Below are positions 1 to 5,136 of a stretch of 7,221 nt of DNA, piece by piece. The notes below the pieces were generated by a model. It saw nothing but the letters and a program-made list of their open reading frames with translations, ran no database searches and was not told the DNA's origin. The translations under genes and the position numbers were made by a program. Location: assembly GCA_946479435.1 (NCBI GenBank), contig CAMLFX010000119.1, forward strand, positions 1 through 7,221, written 5' to 3'. This DNA comes from an uncultured Sphingobacteriales bacterium (GTDB lineage: Bacteria; Bacteroidota; Bacteroidia; Chitinophagales; Chitinophagaceae). How positions within the stretch are numbered: position 1 is the first letter of the stretch; the number at the start of each line of letters is the position of its first letter.

Positions 1-176
1 AACTGAGCGGTGTGCTGATCATCAATAATCTTGGCCAGGTGGTATATCGTGGTACAGAAGACAATGTTAAGTCGACGACTATAGATATCACAGGCCTTGT
101 AGATGGCCACTATATCATCAGGGCGAATACATCTGATGGCAAGATCATCAGTAAGCCATTCGATGTGCTTAAGTAA
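1..176 (+). CDS. C-terminal end of a secreted protein with a T9SS type A sorting domain (5' end outside window)
   Basis: An open frame enters from the left edge (first full codon at base 3) and runs 57 codons to a TAA at 174-176. The translated tail has the pattern of the type IX secretion C-terminal domain (TIGR04183-like). It contains a beta strand with NNLGQVVY, the segment TIDITGLVDGHYIIRA, then a G-K-x-x-x-K-P-F strand ending in DVLK. In this family the domain directs export across the outer membrane by the Por/T9SS machinery and is usually cleaved, with the cargo released or attached to the surface. The cargo domain lies outside the window, so its activity cannot be stated. A strong terminator follows 24 bases after the stop. 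Confidence is high for the sorting domain; the rest of the protein is unknown. Confidence 0.87.
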   Translation, partial: LSGVLIINNLGQVVYRGTEDNVKSTTIDITGLVDGHYIIRANTSDGKIISKPFDVLK

Positions 177-200
177 ATAATGAGAACATTGATTATAGAT

Positions 201-226
201 AAAGCCGGGCATTGCCCGGCTTTATT
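201..226. terminator. Intrinsic terminator after the T9SS-domain gene
   Basis: A perfect 10-bp inverted repeat, AAAGCCGGGC and GCCCGGCTTT, is separated by a 3-base loop (ATT) and followed by an AT-rich TTTATTCATTT stretch. The GC-rich core with flanking A and T runs is the usual form of a Rho-independent terminator. It lies 24 bases past the stop codon of the upstream gene. Because the stem carries A's on its left and T's on its right, it could also stop transcription arriving from the other strand. Confidence 0.78.
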
Positions 227-259
227 CATTTAAGTAATTTATTAATAGGGATAAAAGCC

Positions 260-334
260 TTAATCTTTTTGTAGTAAGACAATTATAGCTATTAACAAGG
301 CCAATGCAAGAATGAGAAGAATGAAATAAAACAC
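260..334 (-). CDS. Possible single-helix membrane micropeptide (speculative)
   Basis: On the minus strand a 24-codon frame runs from a GTG at 334-332 to a TAA at 262-260. The product is almost entirely hydrophobic: a run of about 20 I, L, V, A and F residues, then the polar tail QKD, as expected for one transmembrane helix. The open frame extends further upstream to a TTG at 361-359, which would give 33 residues; no ATG is available in frame. A perfect TAnnTTTG element (366-359) lies just upstream on this strand, and the hairpin at 201-226 lies 34 bases beyond the stop, so a complete small transcription unit is possible. Against it: the opposite strand is purine-rich, which makes hydrophobic translations likely by chance, and there is no ATG or clear ribosome binding site. 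I do not recognise a family. Confidence 0.2.
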   Translation of the reverse strand: MFYFILLILALALLIAIIVLLQKD

Positions 335-358
335 GCGTAAATTTAAAGTAATTGTTAT

Positions 359-366
359 CAAAACTA
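359..366 (-). promoter_or_regulatory. Candidate Bacteroidota -7 element on the minus strand
   Basis: The minus strand reads TAGTTTTG here, an exact match to the TAnnTTTG element of Bacteroidota housekeeping promoters. Transcription would start a few bases downstream and read the possible micropeptide at 334-260 with an AT-rich leader of roughly 15-20 bases, excluding the further-upstream TTG start. The -33 element is weak: the best candidate is TTTC, about 22 bases upstream. The motif is short and AT-rich, so a chance match is a real possibility. Confidence 0.3.
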
Positions 367-404
367 CGTAACTTCATTAGCCTGCTGAGAAATTAATGTG
401 AAGT

Positions 405-935
405 ATGATAGCATATTTTAAAGAATCCCACTTAGGACAACCCCTTTTAGCCTTCGCTTTTGCTTTTTATATAATGGCTGTACTATGGGGAGAGTTTAGA
501 AAAAAACACCCTAAAGTATTGTATTTACTTACCACTTTAGATGAAGACGATAAAAGGCAAATAGAAAAAGGAAAATTCTGTAAAATATTGGTAATGTGTT
601 TTACTACCATTGTCCTTTGTTTTACATTATATCCATATATATACAGCCAGTTTATTCCTATTGATCAGCTGGATAACCCTTATGTCAATCTTTTGGGTGT
701 TGTTATATTGGGTGTATCACTAATCCGGTTGATAATAGCACAAGTTGATTTTGACAAAGAGTTATATAATATACATGGTGTATCAGGCGGTGCTAACTAT
801 ATAGATATATCATTGCATAGTAAGCGTATTGTTACAGGCTATCTGTTAATGTTTCTAGGGCTTACTATTATATTATCCAATTTGGTAAGTGCAGTGCTCT
901 TAATAAGTGCATTTATTGTTTACAGAAGGAAGTAA
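405..935 (+). CDS. Unclassified multi-span inner-membrane protein, 176 aa
   Basis: I do not recognise the family with confidence. The 176-residue product has clear hydrophobic segments at about residues 12-29, 59-80, 94-114 and 143-173; the last is long enough for a tight helical pair. A charged cytoplasmic-type stretch (residues 31-58, rich in K, D and E) separates the first two, and the protein ends in YRRK. The arrangement from residue 104 onward recalls the C-terminal half of small isoprenylcysteine/phospholipid methyltransferase-like membrane proteins: SLIRLIIAQVDF, a polar loop, then SLHSKRIVTGYLLMFLGL followed by an LSN turn. However, the RHPxY or RNPxY motif of that fold is absent and the usual tail after the last helix is missing. 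The ATG at 405 is the first usable start; there is no Shine-Dalgarno. It stands alone between the terminator at 201-226 and fabG, in the same direction as fabG with a 92-base gap. Confidence 0.75.
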   Translation: MIAYFKESHLGQPLLAFAFAFYIMAVLWGEFRKKHPKVLYLLTTLDEDDKRQIEKGKFCKILVMCFTTIVLCFTLYPYIYSQFIPIDQLDNPYVNLLGVVILGVSLIRLIIAQVDFDKELYNIHGVSGGANYIDISLHSKRIVTGYLLMFLGLTIILSNLVSAVLLISAFIVYRRK

Positions 936-1027
936 TTAAACCAGCGAATTGCAAAAAACTACATTATAGTTGCATCGCAGAATCAATTCTATTAGTTACT
1001 TTAGCGGTTCAAAATCTTTATTATTGA

Positions 1028-1774
1028 ATGAAACTGCTTGAAAATAAAGTAGCATTAATAACAGGGGCAAGCCGTGGTATAGGTGAGGCAATAGCGCTGA
1101 AATTTGCAGAAAATGGGGCAAATATTGCATTTACATATTTTTCTTCAGAAGAACGTGCAAAAGCACAGGAAGAAAAGTTGACAGCACTTGGCGTTAAAGC
1201 AAAAGCATATAAATCTGATGCAGGGAACTATGCGGCAGCTGAACAATTGGCAGCAGATGTAATAAAAGATTTTGGCACCATTGATATATGTGTAAATAAT
1301 GCAGGCATATCACGCGATAATCTTTTGCTGCGACTTACTCCCGAACAATGGGATGAAGTGATGCAAGCCAACCTGAAATCTGTATATAACCTTACACGTC
1401 AGGTTATAAAGCCAATGATGAAAGCACGTTCAGGTAGTATTATCAATCTTAGTTCTATTGTAGGTGTTAAGGGTAATCCGGGGCAGAGTAGTTATGCTGC
1501 CTCTAAAGCGGGTATTATCGGGTTTACCAAATCAATCGCACAAGAGATAGGTAGCCGCAATATACGTGTGAATGCAATAGCGCCGGGTTTTATTGAAACA
1601 GATATGACTCATTACCTGCAAGATGGGGGTGGGGATAAATGGTTTGAGAAAATACCTATGCAACGTTTTGGGAAGCCTGAAGAAATAGCCAACGTGGCTT
1701 TATTTTTAGCTTCAGGTCTTAGTACTTATGTAACAGGGCAGGTAATAAGTGCTTGTGGCGGTATGAATACATAA
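1028..1774 (+). CDS. fabG: 3-oxoacyl-[acyl-carrier-protein] reductase FabG
   Basis: This 248-residue short-chain dehydrogenase has the usual FabG length. It would reduce 3-oxoacyl-ACP to (R)-3-hydroxyacyl-ACP with NADPH, the first reduction of each type II fatty acid elongation cycle in the cytoplasm. Visible motifs are the nucleotide-binding TGASRGIG at residues 12-19, NNAG at 90-93, and the catalytic set N115, S143, Y156 and K160 in the spacing typical of classical SDRs. IAPGFIETDMT at 184-194 follows, and a GG-M close to the C-terminus matches the family, though the common DGGM reads CGGM here. The start at 1028 places the first beta strand at the expected distance. fabH follows after 81 bases in the same direction, supporting FabG over other SDR reductases. 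PhaB-type acetoacetyl-CoA reductases are similar, but no polyester genes are nearby. Confidence 0.94.
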   Translation: MKLLENKVALITGASRGIGEAIALKFAENGANIAFTYFSSEERAKAQEEKLTALGVKAKAYKSDAGNYAAAEQLAADVIKDFGTIDICVNNAGISRDNLLLRLTPEQWDEVMQANLKSVYNLTRQVIKPMMKARSGSIINLSSIVGVKGNPGQSSYAASKAGIIGFTKSIAQEIGSRNIRVNAIAPGFIETDMTHYLQDGGGDKWFEKIPMQRFGKPEEIANVALFLASGLSTYVTGQVISACGGMNT

Positions 1775-1826
1775 CCATAATAAACTTCACCTGTTTTTTA
1801 CGGGCACTTTACATTGTATAATCCAG

Positions 1827-1834
1827 TAATTTTG
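1827..1834 (+). promoter_or_regulatory. Candidate -7 promoter element for fabH
   Basis: TAATTTTG matches the Bacteroidota TAnnTTTG consensus exactly and lies 21 bases before the fabH ATG. It predicts transcription starting around 1839-1842 and a short A/T-rich leader (AAATAAATAAAGTTA), which is typical of the phylum. No good -33 TTG lies at the normal distance; the nearest TTG (1814-1816) is only 10 bases upstream. If real, fabH can be transcribed separately from fabG. Confidence 0.5.
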
Positions 1835-1855
1835 CTTTTTAAATAAATAAAGTTA

Positions 1856-2854
1856 ATGCAGAAGATACACGCTGCTATTACAGCCGTAGGTGGCTATGTT
1901 CCCGATTACGTTATGACAAATGCGGAAATGGAAACTATAGTAGATACTACGGATGAATGGATACAGACAAGGACGGGTATAAAAGAACGAAGGATATTGA
2001 AAGGTGAAGGTAAGGGAACATCTGACTTAGCGGTAGGGGCGGTAAAGGTATTGCTTGAAAAGCGTGGCATTAGCCCACAGGAAATTGAGCTTGTAATTTG
2101 TGCTACAACAACGCCCGACTATCAATTTCCTGCTACCGCTAACGTTATATGCGATAAAGCCGGTATGACCAATGCTTTTGGTTACGATGTTAGTGCCGCT
2201 TGTAGCGGCTTTTTATATGCCCTTACTACAGGAGCGCAATTCATAGAAACAGGCAGGTATAAAAAAGTAATTGTGATTGGGGCCGATAAGATGAGCTCTA
2301 TACTAAATTATGAAGATCGTGCTACCTGTATCATATTTGGTGATGGGGGCGGGGCCGTACTTCTGGAACCTAATACGGAAGGTTATGGTGTAATAGATTC
2401 AGTATTGAAGAGCGATGGCGCCGGCCGGGCATTTTTACACCAAAAAGCGGGTGGGTCTGTTAAACCTGCAACTATAGAGACTGTAATGAACAAAGAACAT
2501 TTTGTTTACCAGGAAGGACAGACCGTTTTCAAATTTGCGGTAAAGAATATGGCCGATGTAGCTGCTGAAATAATGCAGCGAAATAGCCTTACATCTGAAA
2601 CCGTTGACTGGCTGATACCGCACCAGGCTAATAAACGTATCATTGCAGCAACTGCAGATCGTATGGGTTTGCCTGAAGAAAAAGTAACTATCAATATTGA
2701 ACGTTATGGGAACACTACAAATGGAACACTGCCACTTTGTTTGTGGGAGTGGGAAAAGGAATTTCGCAAAGGAGATAATATAGTATTAGCTGCATTTGGT
2801 GGAGGTTTTACTTGGGGAGCTACCTATATTAAATGGGCTTATGATGCTAAATAA
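1856..2854 (+). CDS. fabH: 3-oxoacyl-[acyl-carrier-protein] synthase III FabH
   Basis: This 332-residue KAS III would condense an acyl-CoA primer (acetyl-CoA or a branched-chain acyl-CoA) with malonyl-ACP to start type II fatty acid synthesis. The catalytic triad is visible: C116 in DVSAACSGF, H256 in LIPHQANKR and N286 in RYGNTTNGT. Other landmarks are the DEWIQTRTGIKERR primer-site strand at 33-46, the GDGGGAVLL segment at 162-170 and the C-terminal AAFGGGFTWGA. The motif after the catalytic Asn reads NTTNGT rather than the NTSAAS of the E. coli enzyme. The protein is about 15 residues longer than E. coli FabH (317). The ATG at 1856 puts the conserved I-x-A-x-G-x-Y-V-P start immediately at the N-terminus. 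It follows fabG but has a candidate promoter of its own, and its stop codon lies in the stem of the shared terminator. Primer preference cannot be read from the sequence. Confidence 0.97.
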   Translation: MQKIHAAITAVGGYVPDYVMTNAEMETIVDTTDEWIQTRTGIKERRILKGEGKGTSDLAVGAVKVLLEKRGISPQEIELVICATTTPDYQFPATANVICDKAGMTNAFGYDVSAACSGFLYALTTGAQFIETGRYKKVIVIGADKMSSILNYEDRATCIIFGDGGGAVLLEPNTEGYGVIDSVLKSDGAGRAFLHQKAGGSVKPATIETVMNKEHFVYQEGQTVFKFAVKNMADVAAEIMQRNSLTSETVDWLIPHQANKRIIAATADRMGLPEEKVTINIERYGNTTNGTLPLCLWEWEKEFRKGDNIVLAAFGGGFTWGATYIKWAYDAK

Positions 2855-2888
2855 TTAAAAGGCCTCGCTATGCGAGGCCTTTTAATTA
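2852..2888. terminator. Bidirectional terminator shared by fabH and rlmN
   Basis: A perfect 17-bp inverted repeat (TAATTAAAAGGCCTCGC, loop TAT, then the exact reverse complement) fills the gap between the convergent fabH and rlmN genes. The core GGCCTCGC/GCGAGGCC is flanked by AAAA and TTTT, so each strand presents a GC stem followed by a U run. The first three bases of the left arm are the fabH TAA stop, and the right arm ends two bases before the rlmN stop. One element therefore serves both genes. Confidence 0.92.
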
Positions 2889-2890
2889 GG

Positions 2891-3934
2891 CTATGCAGTA
2901 GGGTGGTCAACATTGGCAAGCTGGCCACAAGCAGCATCAATATCTTTACCGCGGCTACGGCGCAAACGTGCATTTACTTTCTTCGATTCAAGATAACTCA
3001 TGAATCTATCAACAATATTATCATCGGGCTTGGTGAAGTCTGCTTTCTCAATAGCATTATACTCTATAATATTTACCAGGTCGGCAGGTACTTGCCTGTA
3101 TATTTTCACCAGTTCATCAGCATCTTTTATACTATCGTTTATATCCTGGAATAAAATATATTCAAGTGTTATCTCGTTCTTTGTTTTTTTATAAAAGTGA
3201 TTTAGTGCATCTATCAATTCTGCCAGCGAATTTGTTTCGTTGATAGACATGATGCTATCACGCTTTCTGTCATTCGGGGCATGTAAAGATAATGCGAGTT
3301 TAAAGCGAACTTCGTCATCCCCTAACTGGCGTATCATTTTAGCTATGCCAGCAGTTGAAACTGTTACACGTCTTGGGCTCATGCCAAGGCTATCTGGAGA
3401 TGAGATTTTATCGATGGATTTCAATACATTCTTATAGTTGAGCAATGGTTCGCCCATACCCATAAAAACAATATTGGTTATACCCTTACCATAATGCTGT
3501 AATGCCTGTTCATTCGCTAGTGTCACTTCATCTACTATTTCGTCGAAATCGAGGTTACGCTTACGCGGTAAAAAGCCTGTAGCACAAAACTTGCATGCTA
3601 GTGAACAACCTACTTGCGATGATACACAAACAGTAATTCTTTTTTCAGTAGGTATCAGCACACTTTCTACATAGTGACCATCATGCAACAAGAGGCGGTT
3701 TTTTATTGTTCCATCGCTGCTAAATTGGCTATGATGTATGCTGACTTTAGGTATGTGAAAATGCTGGGCTAATTTTTCTCTCAGGTTTTTCGGTAAGTTG
3801 GTCATTTCATCTACACTTCCTGCAAAATTTTTCCAAATCCACTCATAAACCTGTACAGCTCTGAATTTTGGCTCCCCCCATTCTTTCATCAGGTTTTCCA
3901 GCTCTTCAAGACTTAGATGTCTTATATTCTTCAT
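2891..3934 (-). CDS. rlmN: Dual-specificity 23S rRNA/tRNA (adenine-C2)-methyltransferase RlmN
   Basis: This 347-residue radical SAM enzyme would methylate C2 of A2503 in 23S rRNA and A37 in a subset of tRNAs, tuning the peptidyl-transferase exit tunnel and decoding. The 4Fe-4S motif CX3CX2C is C110, C114 and C117 (GCSLACKFCATGF). The two cysteines special to RlmN/Cfr chemistry are present: C103 in VCVSSQVGC, equivalent to E. coli C118, and C336 in DAACGQLA, equivalent to C355. The GMGEPLLNY SAM-binding segment is at 159-167, followed by ALSLHAPND at 214-222. An N-terminal helical domain (SLEELENLMKEWGEPKFRAVQVYEW) precedes the barrel. RlmN is favoured over Cfr because of the full N-terminal domain, chromosomal housekeeping setting and the SLxEL start typical of RlmN. 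The ATG at 3934 agrees with the usual RlmN N-terminus. It is convergent with fabH and divergent from the SRPBCC gene. Confidence 0.97.
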   Translation of the reverse strand: MKNIRHLSLEELENLMKEWGEPKFRAVQVYEWIWKNFAGSVDEMTNLPKNLREKLAQHFHIPKVSIHHSQFSSDGTIKNRLLLHDGHYVESVLIPTEKRITVCVSSQVGCSLACKFCATGFLPRKRNLDFDEIVDEVTLANEQALQHYGKGITNIVFMGMGEPLLNYKNVLKSIDKISSPDSLGMSPRRVTVSTAGIAKMIRQLGDDEVRFKLALSLHAPNDRKRDSIMSINETNSLAELIDALNHFYKKTKNEITLEYILFQDINDSIKDADELVKIYRQVPADLVNIIEYNAIEKADFTKPDDNIVDRFMSYLESKKVNARLRRSRGKDIDAACGQLANVDHPTA

Positions 3935-3938
3935 CGTA

Positions 3939-3946
3939 CAAATTTA
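3939..3946 (-). promoter_or_regulatory. Candidate -7 promoter element for rlmN, implying a leaderless mRNA
   Basis: On the minus strand TAAATTTG matches TAnnTTTG exactly and is followed by only four bases (TACG) before the rlmN ATG. With the usual distance from this element to the start site, transcription would begin at or next to the A of the ATG. A TTG lies 16 bases upstream of the element, a little closer than the usual -33 spacing. The match could be chance, with the true promoter further upstream. Confidence 0.45.
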
Positions 3947-4031
3947 CGTTGTTATTTTACAGCAATCATGCTAACCACGATACTAGTTATTGTATTTTTT
4001 GTTATATCTTGCCGTCAAATCAAACACATAT

Positions 4032-5039
4032 ATGAAAAAAATTTTTAAGTTTTTGGGCATCTTATTACTAATTCTGGTACTAGTTGTCGTTGTGCTTGGC
4101 CTTATAGCGCCTAAGGATGTTAAGGTGGCTCGCAGCACTGTCATAAATGCCCCCAAAGAGGTAGTATTTGAACAAATAGTAAAATTTAAAAATTGGCCGC
4201 ATTGGAGTCCCTGGTATCAAATAGAACCAACTGTTGAAATGACATATAATGGTACAGATGGGCAGTCGGGCAGTAATTATACCTGGAAAGGTAAAAAAAC
4301 AGGTAGTGGAGAAATGCGTAATGCAGGCATAAACGGAACAAATATGAACTATGAACTTTTTTTCAAAGAGCCATTTGAAAACAAAGCTAGTGGTTCATTC
4401 ACTGTTGCTGATACGGGAAATGGACAGTCGAAAGTGACATGGACTTACGAAGGACACATGTCCTTCCCATGGAATGCTATGGGGGTCTTCATGAATATGG
4501 ATAAGATGCTGGGTAGCGATTTTGAAAAAGGGTTAAACAATATGAAAGCCTATGTTGAAAGCAATCCAAGTAATATATCCAATACAAATGGTATCGAAAT
4601 AAAAGAAACACAGATACCTGCGGCAACTTATGCTACTATACGAAAAACCATTGCTTTTAACGATATGGAAAAATATTTTCAGGATACTTATGGCGCCATT
4701 AGCAAAGAAGCCGGTCAACGTATTGCTGGAAACCCCGTAGCGTTTTACTACACATGGGATCAGCAAAATATGAAAACTGATGTTGCTGCCGGTTTCCCTG
4801 TATCAGGTACTGATGCGGTAAAGGGTGCGGACATGATAAATATGCCTCAGGCAAATGCGTATATGTCGGTACATAAAGGAGGCTATGCGGCATCTAAAGC
4901 AGTACATGATGCTTTGGGAAAACATGTAGAAACAAATGGTAAAAAGACTGATTTGGTGATGGAAGAATATGTAGTAGGTCCAGGTGCAGAGAAAGACTCG
5001 GCAAATTGGGTTACAAACATCTACTACATAATAAAATAA
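4032..5039 (+). CDS. Membrane-anchored SRPBCC / GyrI-like two-domain protein
   Basis: The product is 335 residues. A signal-anchor helix (about residues 6-25, after the basic MKKIFK) is followed by an SRPBCC/polyketide-cyclase-like fold at about 28-176. That fold starts KVARSTVINAPKEVVFEQIVKF, with the typical NWPHWSPWY segment, and ends in the long helix that closes such pockets. A GyrI-like small-molecule-binding domain (the AraC effector-binding fold) follows from about 188 to the end; it has VMEEYVVGP and the closing strand WVTNIYYIIK seen in GyrI/BmrR-type domains, including acidic residues at 311-312. Both folds bind hydrophobic or cationic ligands, but the ligand here is unknown and no DNA-binding domain is present. 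I chose ATG 4032 over the in-frame TTG at 3990 because it gives a canonical basic N-terminus before the helix. It would be anchored in the inner membrane, probably facing the periplasm. It is a single-gene unit closed by the terminator at 5059-5088. Confidence 0.9.
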   Translation: MKKIFKFLGILLLILVLVVVVLGLIAPKDVKVARSTVINAPKEVVFEQIVKFKNWPHWSPWYQIEPTVEMTYNGTDGQSGSNYTWKGKKTGSGEMRNAGINGTNMNYELFFKEPFENKASGSFTVADTGNGQSKVTWTYEGHMSFPWNAMGVFMNMDKMLGSDFEKGLNNMKAYVESNPSNISNTNGIEIKETQIPAATYATIRKTIAFNDMEKYFQDTYGAISKEAGQRIAGNPVAFYYTWDQQNMKTDVAAGFPVSGTDAVKGADMINMPQANAYMSVHKGGYAASKAVHDALGKHVETNGKKTDLVMEEYVVGPGAEKDSANWVTNIYYIIK

Positions 5040-5058
5040 GGAAATAAGATTTTTTGAG

Positions 5059-5088
5059 GCTGTGCGTACAATGTATGCACAGCTTTTT
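5059..5088 (+). terminator. Intrinsic terminator after the SRPBCC gene
   Basis: GCTGTGCGTA (5059-5068) pairs with TATGCACAGC (5074-5083) to form a 10-bp stem with one G-U pair and a 5-base loop. It is followed directly by TTTTT at 5084-5088. It lies 19 bases after the stop codon, a classic Rho-independent layout, and separates the SRPBCC gene from the glycosyltransferase gene. Confidence 0.83.
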
Positions 5089-5122
5089 CGTTATTAAGGT
5101 ATTGCGCTTATATTCGCAAAAC

Positions 5123-5129
5123 AGGAAAG
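5123..5129 (+). promoter_or_regulatory. Purine-rich ribosome-binding-like site that supports the TTG start
   Basis: AGGAAAG lies about 7-13 bases before the TTG at 5137. Such sites are not generally needed in Bacteroidota, but no ATG or GTG occurs in frame between the upstream in-frame stop (TAA at 5095-5097) and 5137. The site is consistent with the rare TTG start of the glycosyltransferase. Confidence 0.35.
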
Positions 5130-5136
5130 AAATACT

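Noticed and set aside
979..990. Small palindrome AGAAT-CA-ATTCT upstream of fabG that could be an operator.
   Set aside because: Only 5 bp per arm in AT-rich DNA, with no second copy seen in the window and no regulator nearby; likely chance.
970..1004. Possible fabG promoter: TTG at 970-972 and TACTTTAG at 997-1004.
   Set aside because: The -7 box has one mismatch to TAnnTTTG and the 24-base spacer is too long; not strong enough to list as a feature.
2435..2694. Minus-strand open frames of 62 codons inside fabH.
   Set aside because: They overlap a clear fabH coding sequence and show no recognisable domain; antisense shadows.
1028..2854. fabG-fabH read as the start of a polyketide or secondary-lipid cluster.
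   Set aside because: No ACP, ketosynthase pair, cyclase or tailoring enzyme is adjacent; both proteins look like ordinary fatty acid synthesis enzymes.
3993..4001. TATTTTTTG as a -7 element for the SRPBCC gene.
   Set aside because: The spacing between TA and TTTG is three bases instead of two, and no convincing -33 element was found.
3990..4031. N-terminal extension of the SRPBCC protein from an in-frame TTG at 3990.
   Set aside because: The extra 14 residues would put a second hydrophobic stretch before the basic MKKIFK and signal-anchor helix; ATG 4032 gives a canonical N-terminus.
4533..4893. Minus-strand open frames of 64-77 codons inside the SRPBCC gene.
   Set aside because: Shadow frames of a well-supported gene, with unstructured composition and no independent start signals.
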